Shown here one piece after another: positions 1 to 5,847 of a stretch of 8,070 nt of DNA. Numbering within the stretch: the first letter of the stretch is position 1; every line of letters begins with the position of its first letter. Source of the DNA: an uncultured Acidimicrobiaceae bacterium (GTDB lineage: Bacteria > Actinomycetota > Acidimicrobiia > Acidimicrobiales > RAAP-2); assembly GCA_937894805.1 (NCBI GenBank), contig CALAYR010000135.1, positions 1 through 8,070 on the forward strand. The letters run 5' to 3'. The notes beneath the pieces were generated by a model. It ran no database searches, had not been told where the DNA came from, and worked only from the letters and a program-made list of their open reading frames with translations. The position numbers and the translations under genes were made by a program.

Positions 1-546
1 TGGAGCGTCGTGAACTGCGCCGGTATCGGCTGGGCCACCCGCACCCTCGGCAAGGACGGCGAATACAGCTCGGCCCACGACCTCGACCTGTACCGCAAGG
101 TCATCGAGATCAACCTGGTCGGCACCTTCAACGTCTGCCGTCTCGCCGCTACCGCGATGAGCCGCAACACCCCCGACGTCGACGGCGCCCGTGGTGCCAT
201 CGTCAACACCGCTTCGGTTGCTGCCGAAGACGGTCAGATTGGTCAGGTCGCCTACTCGTCATCTAAGGGTGGCGTCGTTGGTCTGGGCTTGCCGCTCGCA
301 CGTGACCTCTCGGTCGTGGGCATCCGCGTCAACACCATCCTTCCTGGTCTCATCGACACCCCGATCTACGGTTCCGGCCCCGCCTCGGACGAGTTCAAGG
401 CCCGCCTGGGTTCAGGCGTCTTGTTCCCGAAGCGTCTTGGCTACCAGGCCGAGTTCGCGACGTTGGCCGCCGAGTTGCTTGCTAACAGCTACATGAACGC
501 TGAGTCGATTCGCCTCGACGCCGGCATTCGCATGCAGCCCAAGTGA
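1..546 (+). CDS. SDR-family 3-hydroxyacyl-CoA dehydrogenase (type-2/HSD17B10-like), 5'-truncated
   Basis: The frame is open from base 1, and the first visible residues contain the NCAG motif of the SDR Rossmann fold, so the GTG at 10 is an internal Val codon and the real start lies upstream. Roughly the first 85-90 residues, including the N-terminal glycine-rich cofactor motif, are missing. The catalytic set is visible: Ser codon at 214-216 in NTAS, Tyr at 253-255 and Lys at 265-267 (YSSSK). The segments SVAAEDGQIGQ, LPLARDLSVVGIRVNTILPG and the C-terminal IRLDAGIRMQP match human HSD17B10 and bacterial 3-hydroxyacyl-CoA dehydrogenases closely. Enzymes of this group oxidise 3-hydroxyacyl-CoA with NAD+ in beta-oxidation or branched-chain catabolism. 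The family is secure, but the exact substrate is inferred. It is the last gene of its transcript, being followed by a strong terminator, and it is convergent with arsC. Confidence 0.9.
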   Translation, partial: WSVVNCAGIGWATRTLGKDGEYSSAHDLDLYRKVIEINLVGTFNVCRLAATAMSRNTPDVDGARGAIVNTASVAAEDGQIGQVAYSSSKGGVVGLGLPLARDLSVVGIRVNTILPGLIDTPIYGSGPASDEFKARLGSGVLFPKRLGYQAEFATLAAELLANSYMNAESIRLDAGIRMQPK

Positions 547-561
547 TCTAACCGAGTACAG

Positions 562-595
562 AAATACCGGGGCCGCAAGGCCCCGGTATTTTTTT
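562..595 (+). terminator. Rho-independent terminator after the SDR gene
   Basis: This is a perfect 13-bp inverted repeat: left arm 562-574, loop GCAA (a GNRA tetraloop) at 575-578, right arm 579-591. A run of seven T residues at 589-595 follows on the plus strand. It starts 15 bases after the SDR stop. Read on the minus strand the stem is followed by only three T, so it may also stop arsC transcription weakly; arsC ends 28 bases away and is convergent. Confidence 0.92.
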
Positions 596-623
596 GTTCG
601 CTCTCCGTCAGCGGAGCGGTCCG

Positions 624-1019
624 CTACTGCAGCAGGTCGGCGACGAGCCCTTGGACGCGCAACAAAATGTCGTCGCGAATTTCACGGACCGTTTCGATGG
701 GCTGACCGGCCGGATCCTGCAGGGCCCAGTCCATGTACTTCTTGCCGGGGTAGACGGGGCAGACATCGCCACAACCCATGGTGATAATCACGGTTGCATC
801 CTGCACCATCTCGTCGGTGAACTTCTGCGGACGATTACCGGTGATGTCGATGTCCCACTCCTGGAGCGCGGCCACCACGGCGGGGTTCAGCGTTTCGCCC
901 GGGGCCGAGCCGGCCGAGTAGACCGCAATGCGGTCGCCGGCCTCGCGAGCCAGCAGGGCGGCGGCCATCTGCGAGCGACCAGCGTTGTGGACACAGAGAA
1001 AGAGAACGGCGGGCTTCAT
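624..1019 (-). CDS. arsC: Arsenate reductase ArsC (low-molecular-weight phosphatase fold)
   Basis: This 131-residue cytoplasmic enzyme reduces arsenate to arsenite, which can then leave the cell. The N-terminal P-loop is CVHNAGRS: nucleophile Cys9, five residues, Arg15, then Ser16. Further on are Cys83 and Cys87 in MGCGDVCP and the DP pair at 102-103 in the conserved segment DWALQDPAG. This is the thioredoxin/mycothiol-linked LMW-phosphatase family, not the glutaredoxin-linked one. The Cys83/Cys87 pair suggests an intramolecular disulfide relay, but which thiol partner regenerates it cannot be read from the sequence. The frame is open further upstream to 1238, but that part overlaps the aquaporin gene. 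The ATG at 1019 has a good AAAGGAAG-like ribosome site a few bases before it and gives the family length. Its ATG overlaps the aquaporin stop in ATGA, implying coupled translation. Confidence 0.93.
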   Translation of the reverse strand: MKPAVLFLCVHNAGRSQMAAALLAREAGDRIAVYSAGSAPGETLNPAVVAALQEWDIDITGNRPQKFTDEMVQDATVIITMGCGDVCPVYPGKKYMDWALQDPAGQPIETVREIRDDILLRVQGLVADLLQ

Positions 1020-1687
1020 GACACTTCCTTTCGAGGGGCGAGGCCCTTGACGATGAGAACACCCACGACGCCACCGACAACTTGGGCCGCGATAAAGAAG
1101 AGCACCGAGCTCGGGGCAATACCGGCGAAGGAGTTCGAGAACATGCGACCCACCGTGATGGCGGGGTTGGCGAAGCTCGTCGACGACGTGAAGAAGTAGG
1201 CACCAGTGATGTAGGCGGCCACCGCTCCGGCAATCCACTGGCCCTTTTCGAGTGCGACCAGCAAGAAGATGGTGATGACCAGACCGGCCGTAGCAATTAC
1301 TTCGGACAGAAAGTGGGGACCCGAAACCCGCTGGTGGGTCGAGAAGGTAACGACGGGAAGGGCGAACATCGCGTTAGCCAGAATGGCTCCACTAATGCAG
1401 CCGGCCACCTGGAAGGGAATGTAGCGAAGAGCGTCTACCGGCGACCGGCCAGTGAGTGCGACCTTGGCCAGAGAGACAATCGGGTTGAACTCGGCGCCTC
1501 CGAGGGGGCCGAGCACTTCGATCAAGAAGAAGAGACCGACGCCGGTGACCAGAGCATTCTCCAGCAACTGAAGTCCGATATCAGTTGGTGAGAGTTGCTG
1601 GGCCGCAATACCGGAACCGACCACGATCATGGCTAGCAACGTGCTGCCTAAGAACTCCGAGCCGAGCCGCCGAGAGAGAGTGATCAC
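1016..1687 (-). CDS. MIP/aquaporin-family channel, probable arsenite exit channel
   Basis: This is a 223-residue integral membrane protein with six hydrophobic segments and the two half-helix motifs of the MIP family. The first motif is NPI (68-70, in GGAEFNPIVS) in place of the usual NPA. The second is a regular NPA (174-176), followed by the selectivity-filter arginine Arg181 in NPAITVGR. The N-terminus SRRLGSEFLGSTLLAMIVVGSGI is typical of the actinobacterial group. The GTG at 1687 is the first possible start after the dnaB stop in that frame; I see no convincing Shine-Dalgarno, so ribosomes ending dnaB may reinitiate here. It overlaps arsC by 4 bases. An aquaglyceroporin paired with arsC is a known arsenic-resistance arrangement (Sinorhizobium meliloti aqpS): ArsC makes arsenite, which exits through the channel. 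The arsenite role is inferred from the neighbour; water or glycerol transport alone is possible. Confidence 0.88.
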   Translation of the reverse strand: MITLSRRLGSEFLGSTLLAMIVVGSGIAAQQLSPTDIGLQLLENALVTGVGLFFLIEVLGPLGGAEFNPIVSLAKVALTGRSPVDALRYIPFQVAGCISGAILANAMFALPVVTFSTHQRVSGPHFLSEVIATAGLVITIFLLVALEKGQWIAGAVAAYITGAYFFTSSTSFANPAITVGRMFSNSFAGIAPSSVLFFIAAQVVGGVVGVLIVKGLAPRKEVS

Positions 1688-1696
1688 CGAAAGAAA

Positions 1697-3070
1697 CTAG
1701 TTCTCGAAGACGGCGATGTTGTCGAACTTGGCGTAGTTCTTAATCCAGGCCAACTCGAGGTTGCCGGTCGGTCCGTTTCGGTGCTTGGCCACGATGACTT
1801 CGACCTTGCCGGCATCTTCGTAGCCCGACTCTTGCTCGGCGCCGTCAACGGCCCCGGCGCGGTGCAAGAACATGATGATGTCAGCGTCCTGCTCAATAGC
1901 ACCAGACTCACGAAGGTCCGACATCATGGGCTTGCGCTTCTTGTCCTGTTCGACTGAACGAGAGAGCTGTGAGAGGGCCACGACGGGGCAGGCCAACTCA
2001 CGGGCCAAGAGCTTGAGTCCACGACTCATCTCGGAAACCTCAACCTGACGGTTCTCAGCTCGAGAACGTGAGCTCATCAACTGCAGGTAGTCGACGATGA
2101 CGATGCCGAGGTCACCCTCGCGCTGCTTGACGCGACGAGCGCGGGCCCGCACGTCCATCACGGTCAGCATGGGGTTGTCGTCCACAAAGATCTTGGAGTC
2201 GTCCAACGCGGCGAGGGCCTTGGTGACGTTCTCCCAGTCAACGTTGCTTAACTGACCCGTCTTCAATCGGCTGCCGTCTACTCGAGCTTGAGACGACAAG
2301 ATACGTTCGGCCACTTCGAGGCGGCTCATTTCCAAGGAGAAGAAGAGGGCCGGACGTTGCAGCACGGCGCCGACGTGCGTTAAGACCCCGAGAGCAAAGG
2401 CCGTCTTACCGACCGATGGTCGCGCACCGATAATGGTCAGTGCCGTGGGCGAAATACCGCGAAGGAGATCGTCGAGTTTGGTGAAGCCCGTGGTGACGCC
2501 GTTGTAGCCCGAGGACCCGTCGCGCTCTTCGAGTCGATCGAGCTCGAGTTGGAGCAACTCGGAGAGGGGCTGAACGGTGTCTTCGTTGCCGCGGTCGGCC
2601 ACGTTCATAATGCTCTGCTCGGCCCGGTCGAAGAGTCCTTCAACATCATCAGTAGTGCCGTAGGCATCATCGACGATGCCGCTGGCTAACTGAATCAAGG
2701 TTCGCTGCTTAGCCTTCTGGCGCACGATGGAGGCGTAGTACTCGGCGTTGCCGATGTTCACGGCGTTAGCGGCGAGATCGGCCAACATCACGGCGTCGCC
2801 GGCGTTACCACCCGAGACACGCAACTGTTCGAGCAACGTGATGGGGTCGACCGGTTCACCGCGTTGGTCGAGCTCGATCATGGCGCGGAAAATCTGTCCG
2901 AAGACGGGGCGGTAGAAGTCCTCTGGTCCGACCTTGGTTTGCGCATTCACGATGGCGTCGTGCGACAACATCATGGCGCCCAAGACGGCCTCTTCGGCCT
3001 CGGAGGAGTGGGGCGGGATGCGTGACGCAGCGCTTCGTTGCGACGATGGTTCGTTTGGGATCTGCGTCAT
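1697..3070 (-). CDS. dnaB: Replicative DNA helicase DnaB
   Basis: This 457-residue hexameric helicase unwinds the parental duplex at the replication fork. The N-terminal DnaB domain lies at about 20-120 (HSSEAEEAVLGAMML onward) and the linker at about 120-185. The RecA-like ATPase domain has Walker A GARPSVGKT (215-223), Walker B VIVDYLQLM (324-332), the LSQLSRSVEQ segment (366-375), the DLRESGAIEQDAD segment (385-397) and the nucleotide-contacting AKHRNGPTG (428-436). The length is normal and there is no intein at the Walker A or later motifs, a common insertion point in mycobacterial dnaB. It starts at ATG 3070 in a 132-base gap after rplI that holds a terminator, so it probably has its own promoter. 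Only 9 bases separate its TAG from the aquaporin GTG. Identification is secure. Confidence 0.98.
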   Translation of the reverse strand: MTQIPNEPSSQRSAASRIPPHSSEAEEAVLGAMMLSHDAIVNAQTKVGPEDFYRPVFGQIFRAMIELDQRGEPVDPITLLEQLRVSGGNAGDAVMLADLAANAVNIGNAEYYASIVRQKAKQRTLIQLASGIVDDAYGTTDDVEGLFDRAEQSIMNVADRGNEDTVQPLSELLQLELDRLEERDGSSGYNGVTTGFTKLDDLLRGISPTALTIIGARPSVGKTAFALGVLTHVGAVLQRPALFFSLEMSRLEVAERILSSQARVDGSRLKTGQLSNVDWENVTKALAALDDSKIFVDDNPMLTVMDVRARARRVKQREGDLGIVIVDYLQLMSSRSRAENRQVEVSEMSRGLKLLARELACPVVALSQLSRSVEQDKKRKPMMSDLRESGAIEQDADIIMFLHRAGAVDGAEQESGYEDAGKVEVIVAKHRNGPTGNLELAWIKNYAKFDNIAVFEN

Positions 3071-3098
3071 ATCTCTACCTAGCGTTCCCCATCGAGCC

Positions 3099-3130
3099 TG
3101 TGTAATGCAAGTGGGATTTCCTGTGGAAAA
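3099..3130 (-). promoter_or_regulatory. Two DnaA-box-like sites in the dnaB leader
   Basis: On the minus strand, 3130-3122 reads TTTTCCACA, a full match to the relaxed DnaA-box consensus TTWTNCACA. A second site at 3107-3099 (CATTACACA) matches at 7 of 9 positions. The two lie 23 bases apart, about two helical turns, in the same orientation, between the rplI terminator and the dnaB start. No convincing -35/-10 pair is visible, so the promoter itself cannot be placed. A match to this short consensus is expected about once per 30-odd kb per strand by chance, so its position is the main argument. Confidence 0.3.
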
Positions 3131-3155
3131 CGAGTCTTCCGGGACCCTCTGACAG

Positions 3156-3188
3156 AAAAACGCCGGGGCGAGATCGCCCCGGCGTTTT
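3156..3188 (-). terminator. Rho-independent terminator of the rpsF-rplI operon
   Basis: The core stem is a perfect 10-bp inverted repeat, 3161-3170 against 3175-3184, with a 4-base loop. It is flanked by A residues on the left (3156-3160) and four T on the right (3185-3188), which can extend the stem. Read in the minus direction it ends in a run of five T. It lies 15 bases after the rplI stop, which separates the ribosomal-protein transcript from dnaB. Partial read-through into dnaB is still possible. Confidence 0.9.
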
Positions 3189-3202
3189 CTGAGAACTTCG
3201 AA

Positions 3203-3649
3203 CTACTTAGCAACGACCTCAAAGCGAACGGTGGCGACAACGCCATCGAACAGCTCGGCGGAAGCCGTGGCGGAACCGACTTCCTTGACGTGCTCGGCCA
3301 TCTGAATCTGACCACGCTCCAACGAGATGTTGGTGGCGGTGCGGATCGCGTTCACCAAGTCGGCTTCGTTCACTGAACCGAAGAGACGACCGTTGGTACC
3401 AGCGCGAGCGGCGATGGTGAGCGAAGCGGCCTCGATGACACCCTTTTGGGTCTCAGCGGCGGCGCGACTCTGGGCGTCACGAAGGTCACGGCTACGGCGC
3501 ATCGAAGCGGCCTGAAGCTCCATGGTGTCAGTGGCCGCAAGACCCGAGCCCGAAGGCACCAGGTAGTTACGAGCGAAACCACTCTTTACTTCAACGACAT
3601 CGCCTCGACGGCCAACGCCCTGAATATCCCTACGAAGAAGAACCTTCAT
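3203..3649 (-). CDS. rplI: 50S ribosomal protein bL9
   Basis: This 148-residue protein of the large ribosomal subunit binds 23S rRNA near the base of the L1 stalk and helps hold the reading frame. The N-terminal RNA-binding domain shows MKVLLRRDIQGVGRRGDVVEVKSGFARNYLVP in family order (1-32), with the signature GDVVEV...GFARNYL. A charged connecting helix follows (about 42-75), then the C-terminal domain with NGRLFGSV (86-93) and a final EVVAK strand. The length is normal. The ATG at 3649 shares one base with the rpsR stop codon (TAATG), and a GGGAG ribosome site lies inside the end of rpsR. It is the last gene before the terminator. Confidence 0.97.
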   Translation of the reverse strand: MKVLLRRDIQGVGRRGDVVEVKSGFARNYLVPSGSGLAATDTMELQAASMRRSRDLRDAQSRAAAETQKGVIEAASLTIAARAGTNGRLFGSVNEADLVNAIRTATNISLERGQIQMAEHVKEVGSATASAELFDGVVATVRFEVVAK

Positions 3650-4101
3650 TATTCTGCTCCCACTTCCGTCATTTCCTCAGTCGCGTCTGACTCGACTTCG
3701 GTTGATTCGATTGATGTGGCGGACTCATCCGACTCACCGCGTGGGGTGCGTGGACCACGGTCGTCGCGGTCACGTGGACCACGGTCGTCACGGTCACGGC
3801 CGCCACCGCGCGTGCGACGCTCGGTCACGGTGCGCTGGGTGTAAGGCAACAGGGCCAACTCGCGAGCGGTCTTGATGGCCTCGGTGATGTCACGCTGGTG
3901 CTGCTGACAGTTACCCGAGACGCGACGGCCACGGATCTTGCCGCGGTCCGACAGGTACTTACCCAAGGACTTGATGTCCTTGTAGTCAATGAAGGTCGTG
4001 CCGTGGGCGCAGAAGGAGCAGGGCTTCTTCTTTTGATTGCGACGCGGGTCGGGCTTCGGTTGACGGGACTTAGGAATTGGTGGTGTGTTCTTACGTGGCA
4101 T
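3649..4101 (-). CDS. rpsR: 30S ribosomal protein bS18 with long repeat-bearing C-terminal extension
   Basis: This 150-residue protein has a normal S18 core at about residues 25-90 and a C-terminal extension of about 60 residues. The core carries the zinc-type ligand set Cys28, Cys31, Cys65 and His68 (CSFC ... GNCQQH), the RGKIRGRRVSGN segment and ARELALLPYT, where actinobacterial S18 proteins usually end. S18 binds S6 and 16S rRNA on the 30S platform. The extension begins RTVTERRTRGGG, has two copies of DRDDRGPR (103-118) and ends in an acidic Ser/Thr/Glu-rich tail, so it should be disordered. S18 is normally about 75-90 residues, so this tail is unusual; its function is unknown. ATG 4101 overlaps the ssb stop (TAATG), with GAGGAG 8 bases upstream inside ssb. 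Cys ligands point to the zinc-binding S18 form. Confidence 0.95.
   Translation of the reverse strand: MPRKNTPPIPKSRQPKPDPRRNQKKKPCSFCAHGTTFIDYKDIKSLGKYLSDRGKIRGRRVSGNCQQHQRDITEAIKTARELALLPYTQRTVTERRTRGGGRDRDDRGPRDRDDRGPRTPRGESDESATSIESTEVESDATEEMTEVGAE
3749..3796. repeat. Tandem 24-bp duplication inside rpsR
   Basis: Copies at 3749-3772 and 3773-3796 differ at one base (G versus A at position 18 of the unit). Each encodes DRDDRGPR in the S18 extension, so the unit keeps the reading frame. The near identity at DNA level suggests a recent duplication or slippage event. Each unit starts with the quasi-palindrome CGTGGACCACG. Confidence 0.93.
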
Positions 4102-4556
4102 TAGAAGGGCTCCTCATCAAAGCCGTAGGTACTTGGTTCATTGGTGGTGGTACGAGGGGCGCTGGATGGACGGCTCGAAGCCGCACCACCTTCGCGCTGA
4201 GGGTTCTTCGTTACGGCCGCAGTGGCGTAACGAAGTGAGGCGGCGATTTCATCGGCGTTGATCTCAACGATGGATCGCTTGTCACCCTCAGGGGTCTCCC
4301 AGCTGCGCTGCTCGAGACGACCGGTCACGAGGACGCGGATTCCCTTCGGCAACGAGTTGGCGACGTTCTCGGCGAGTGAGCCGTAGGCGGTGACGTCAAA
4401 ATACGACACGCGTTCTTCCCACTCTTGCGTCTGACGGTTCTGCCAGCGGCGGTTGACGGCGATTCCGAATCGGACGGTCGCCTGGCCACTGTTCAAGAAC
4501 TTCAGCTCGGGGTCGCGGGTGATGTTCCCAACGACGGTGATCGAATTATCTGGCAT
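4101..4556 (-). CDS. ssb: Single-stranded DNA-binding protein SSB
   Basis: This 151-residue tetrameric protein coats single-stranded DNA during replication and repair. The N-terminal OB-fold (about 1-112) starts NSITVVGNITRDPELKF and includes VRFGIAVNRRW, YFDVTAYGSLAENV and KGIRVLVTGRLEQRSW. A short Ser/Pro/Arg/Thr linker (about 115-142) leads to the acidic tail YGFDEEPF, whose DEEPF end is the docking peptide for partner proteins. The linker is shorter than in many actinobacterial SSBs. ATG 4556 has AGGAG 6 bases upstream. The gene lies 27 bases after rpsF and its TAA overlaps the rpsR ATG. The tail codons GAG GAG also form the rpsR ribosome site. Confidence 0.97.
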   Translation of the reverse strand: MPDNSITVVGNITRDPELKFLNSGQATVRFGIAVNRRWQNRQTQEWEERVSYFDVTAYGSLAENVANSLPKGIRVLVTGRLEQRSWETPEGDKRSIVEINADEIAASLRYATAAVTKNPQREGGAASSRPSSAPRTTTNEPSTYGFDEEPF

Positions 4557-4583
4557 CTCTACTCCTGTTCGCTCAACAGCAAC

Positions 4584-4910
4584 TTACGAACGAGTCGTGG
4601 TCGTTGCTGGCGTGCGACGGGCGGGGAGACGAACAATCTTGAAACGAAGGACTTCGTCGCTCAGACCCAAAATACGGTCCAACTCGGTGACGGTCTCAGC
4701 GGCTCCGCTGAACTCGACCACGACGTAGTAGCCCTCTTTCTTCTTGTTGATCTCGTACGCAAGCGCACGCTTTCCCCAACGGTCGATAGCGCCGGGGGTT
4801 CCCCCATTGTTTCGGATGGTGTCAAGTGCCCGATCGAGGCTGACTTGGATGTTTTGAGCGTCGACACTGGTGTCGAACACAATCATGGTTTCATAAGGCC
4901 GCATAGCCAT
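4584..4910 (-). CDS. rpsF: 30S ribosomal protein bS6
   Basis: This 108-residue protein is the direct S18 partner on the platform of the small subunit. Family features are RPYETMIVFDTSV at the N-terminus, the central GAIDRWGKRALAYEINKKKEGYYVVVEF (40-67) and DRILGLSDEVLRFKIVR (78-94), followed by a short TPATTTTRS tail. The frame is open upstream to 5096, but that part overlaps panB and lacks S6 homology. Two starts are plausible: ATG 4910 (MAMRPYE), with GAGGG 7 bases upstream, and ATG 4904 (MRPYE), with AAGGA about 7 bases upstream. MRPYE is closer to the usual family start; the difference is two residues. This is the first gene of the rpsF-ssb-rpsR-rplI operon. Confidence 0.96.
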   Translation of the reverse strand: MAMRPYETMIVFDTSVDAQNIQVSLDRALDTIRNNGGTPGAIDRWGKRALAYEINKKKEGYYVVVEFSGAAETVTELDRILGLSDEVLRFKIVRLPARRTPATTTTRS

Positions 4911-5025
4911 TTCCTTTCCCTCTGGACCGGTTGCCCGGGCTCCGCGGATCGGAGCAGGGTTGTTACTACTTTTGGTTCCACCGAAGTGGAGTAGCGAGTT
5001 TACTCCACTTCCGGGGGGCGAATTC
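4911..5025 (-). promoter_or_regulatory. rpsF leader / panB-rpsF intergenic region with two hairpins
   Basis: This 115-base gap holds two potential RNA hairpins. The first has an 11-bp perfect stem, 4983-4993 with 5001-5011, and a 7-base loop; a bulged C would add two pairs. It lies just after the panB stop but has no U-tract on either strand, so it is not a standard terminator. The second is a 6-bp stem, 4939-4944 with 4950-4955, whose minus-strand loop is AUCCG, followed by a short CCGG-GCAA-CCGG hairpin near the ribosome site. S6:S18 complexes are known to bind CCG-containing leaders of rpsF in other bacteria, so autoregulation here is plausible but unproven. I cannot place a clear promoter. 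Confidence 0.4.
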
Positions 5026-5847
5026 CTAGCCCTCGTTAAAGGTGGCGGGAGTGGGGTACATCTCGTCGGCCGAGGGGAAGGCGCCGCCGCGAACATCGGA
5101 CACGAATTGACCTAAAGCACCGCTAATTACGGCATTGAGATCGACGTATTGGCGGACAAACTTGGCCGGAGTGCGGTTCCCGAGGCCCAAAAGGTCGTGC
5201 CAGACCAGAACCTGGCCGTCAGTGCCGGCACCGGCTCCGATGCCAATGGTGGGAATTTCGAGGGCCGCGGTGACCATGGTGCCCACCTCTTCGGGCACTC
5301 CTTCGATTACCAGGGCAAAGGCACCGGCCTCTTGGAGAGCGAGGGCGTCTTCTAAGAGAACGTCGGCCGCCGACTTGGTCTTGCCCTGCACCTTGAAGCC
5401 ACCCATAGCCAAGACGCTCTGGGGCGTGAGGCCGATGTGGCCCATGACGGGAATTTCAGCGTTAATGATGGCCCGGACCGTGGCTTCACGGTTACGACCA
5501 CCCTCGAGCTTGACGCTGTGCGCGCCGGCGCGAATTAGGGCCCCGGCGTTGCGCACGGAGTCGGCCACATCCACGTGGTAGCTGAGCCAGGGCATATCGC
5601 CCACGATGTGGGAATTGGGCTTGGCGGACGCTACGGCACGGATGTGATGCACCATGTCGTCAATCGTTACCTGCAGGGTATTTTCCTGGCCCATAACGGT
5701 GTTTCCCACGGAGTCACCGACCAAAATAACGTCGACTCCGGCCGCACTGGCGAGGCGACCGCCCGGCTCGTCGTAGGCGGTCACCATCACGATGGCGTCC
5801 TTACCGTTACGGCGTTTACGGGTGCGTAGCTGCGGGGCGGATATCAC
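5026..5847 (-). CDS. panB: 3-methyl-2-oxobutanoate hydroxymethyltransferase (ketopantoate hydroxymethyltransferase)
   Basis: This 273-residue TIM-barrel enzyme transfers a hydroxymethyl group from 5,10-methylene-tetrahydrofolate to 2-oxoisovalerate, giving ketopantoate, the first committed step to pantothenate and CoA. Visible motifs are VTAYD (22-26), ILVGDSVGNTVMG with metal ligand Asp45 (41-53), VGDMPW with metal ligand Asp84 (82-87), VKLEGG with Lys113 and Glu115 (112-117), MGHIGLTPQS (135-144), IEGVP with likely catalytic Glu182 (181-185) and TIGIGAG (200-206). The length is normal. The GTG start at 5847 overlaps the DUF5318 stop as GTGA and has no good ribosome site, so translation is probably coupled. 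No panC or panD is in the window. Its place between DUF5318 and rpsF, where mycobacteria have ponA1, is unusual. Confidence 0.97.
   Translation of the reverse strand: MISAPQLRTRKRRNGKDAIVMVTAYDEPGGRLASAAGVDVILVGDSVGNTVMGQENTLQVTIDDMVHHIRAVASAKPNSHIVGDMPWLSYHVDVADSVRNAGALIRAGAHSVKLEGGRNREATVRAIINAEIPVMGHIGLTPQSVLAMGGFKVQGKTKSAADVLLEDALALQEAGAFALVIEGVPEEVGTMVTAALEIPTIGIGAGAGTDGQVLVWHDLLGLGNRTPAKFVRQYVDLNAVISGALGQFVSDVRGGAFPSADEMYPTPATFNEG

Noticed and set aside
603..624. Two overlapping 5-bp hairpins near the arsC stop (603-616 and 611-624)
   Set aside because: The stems are short, compete with each other and lack a T-run; the strong hairpin at 562-595 is a better terminator for this junction.
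594..1199. Open frame of 201 codons on the plus strand across arsC and the aquaporin
   Set aside because: It is antisense to two genes with clear family motifs and has no ribosome site or domain of its own.
1697..3070. Possible intein in dnaB
   Set aside because: The protein has normal length, and the Walker A, Walker B and later motifs are uninterrupted.
3749..3796. Tandem 24-bp repeat as a CRISPR-like array
   Set aside because: It has two directly adjacent copies without spacers, in frame inside rpsR; a coding duplication explains it.
4981..5014. Hairpin after panB as a standard intrinsic terminator
   Set aside because: There is no T-run after the stem on either strand; kept only as a structured leader element.
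4911..5096. N-terminal extension of S6 up to 5096
   Set aside because: The added residues have no S6 homology and overlap the end of panB; good ribosome sites precede the ATGs at 4910 and 4904.
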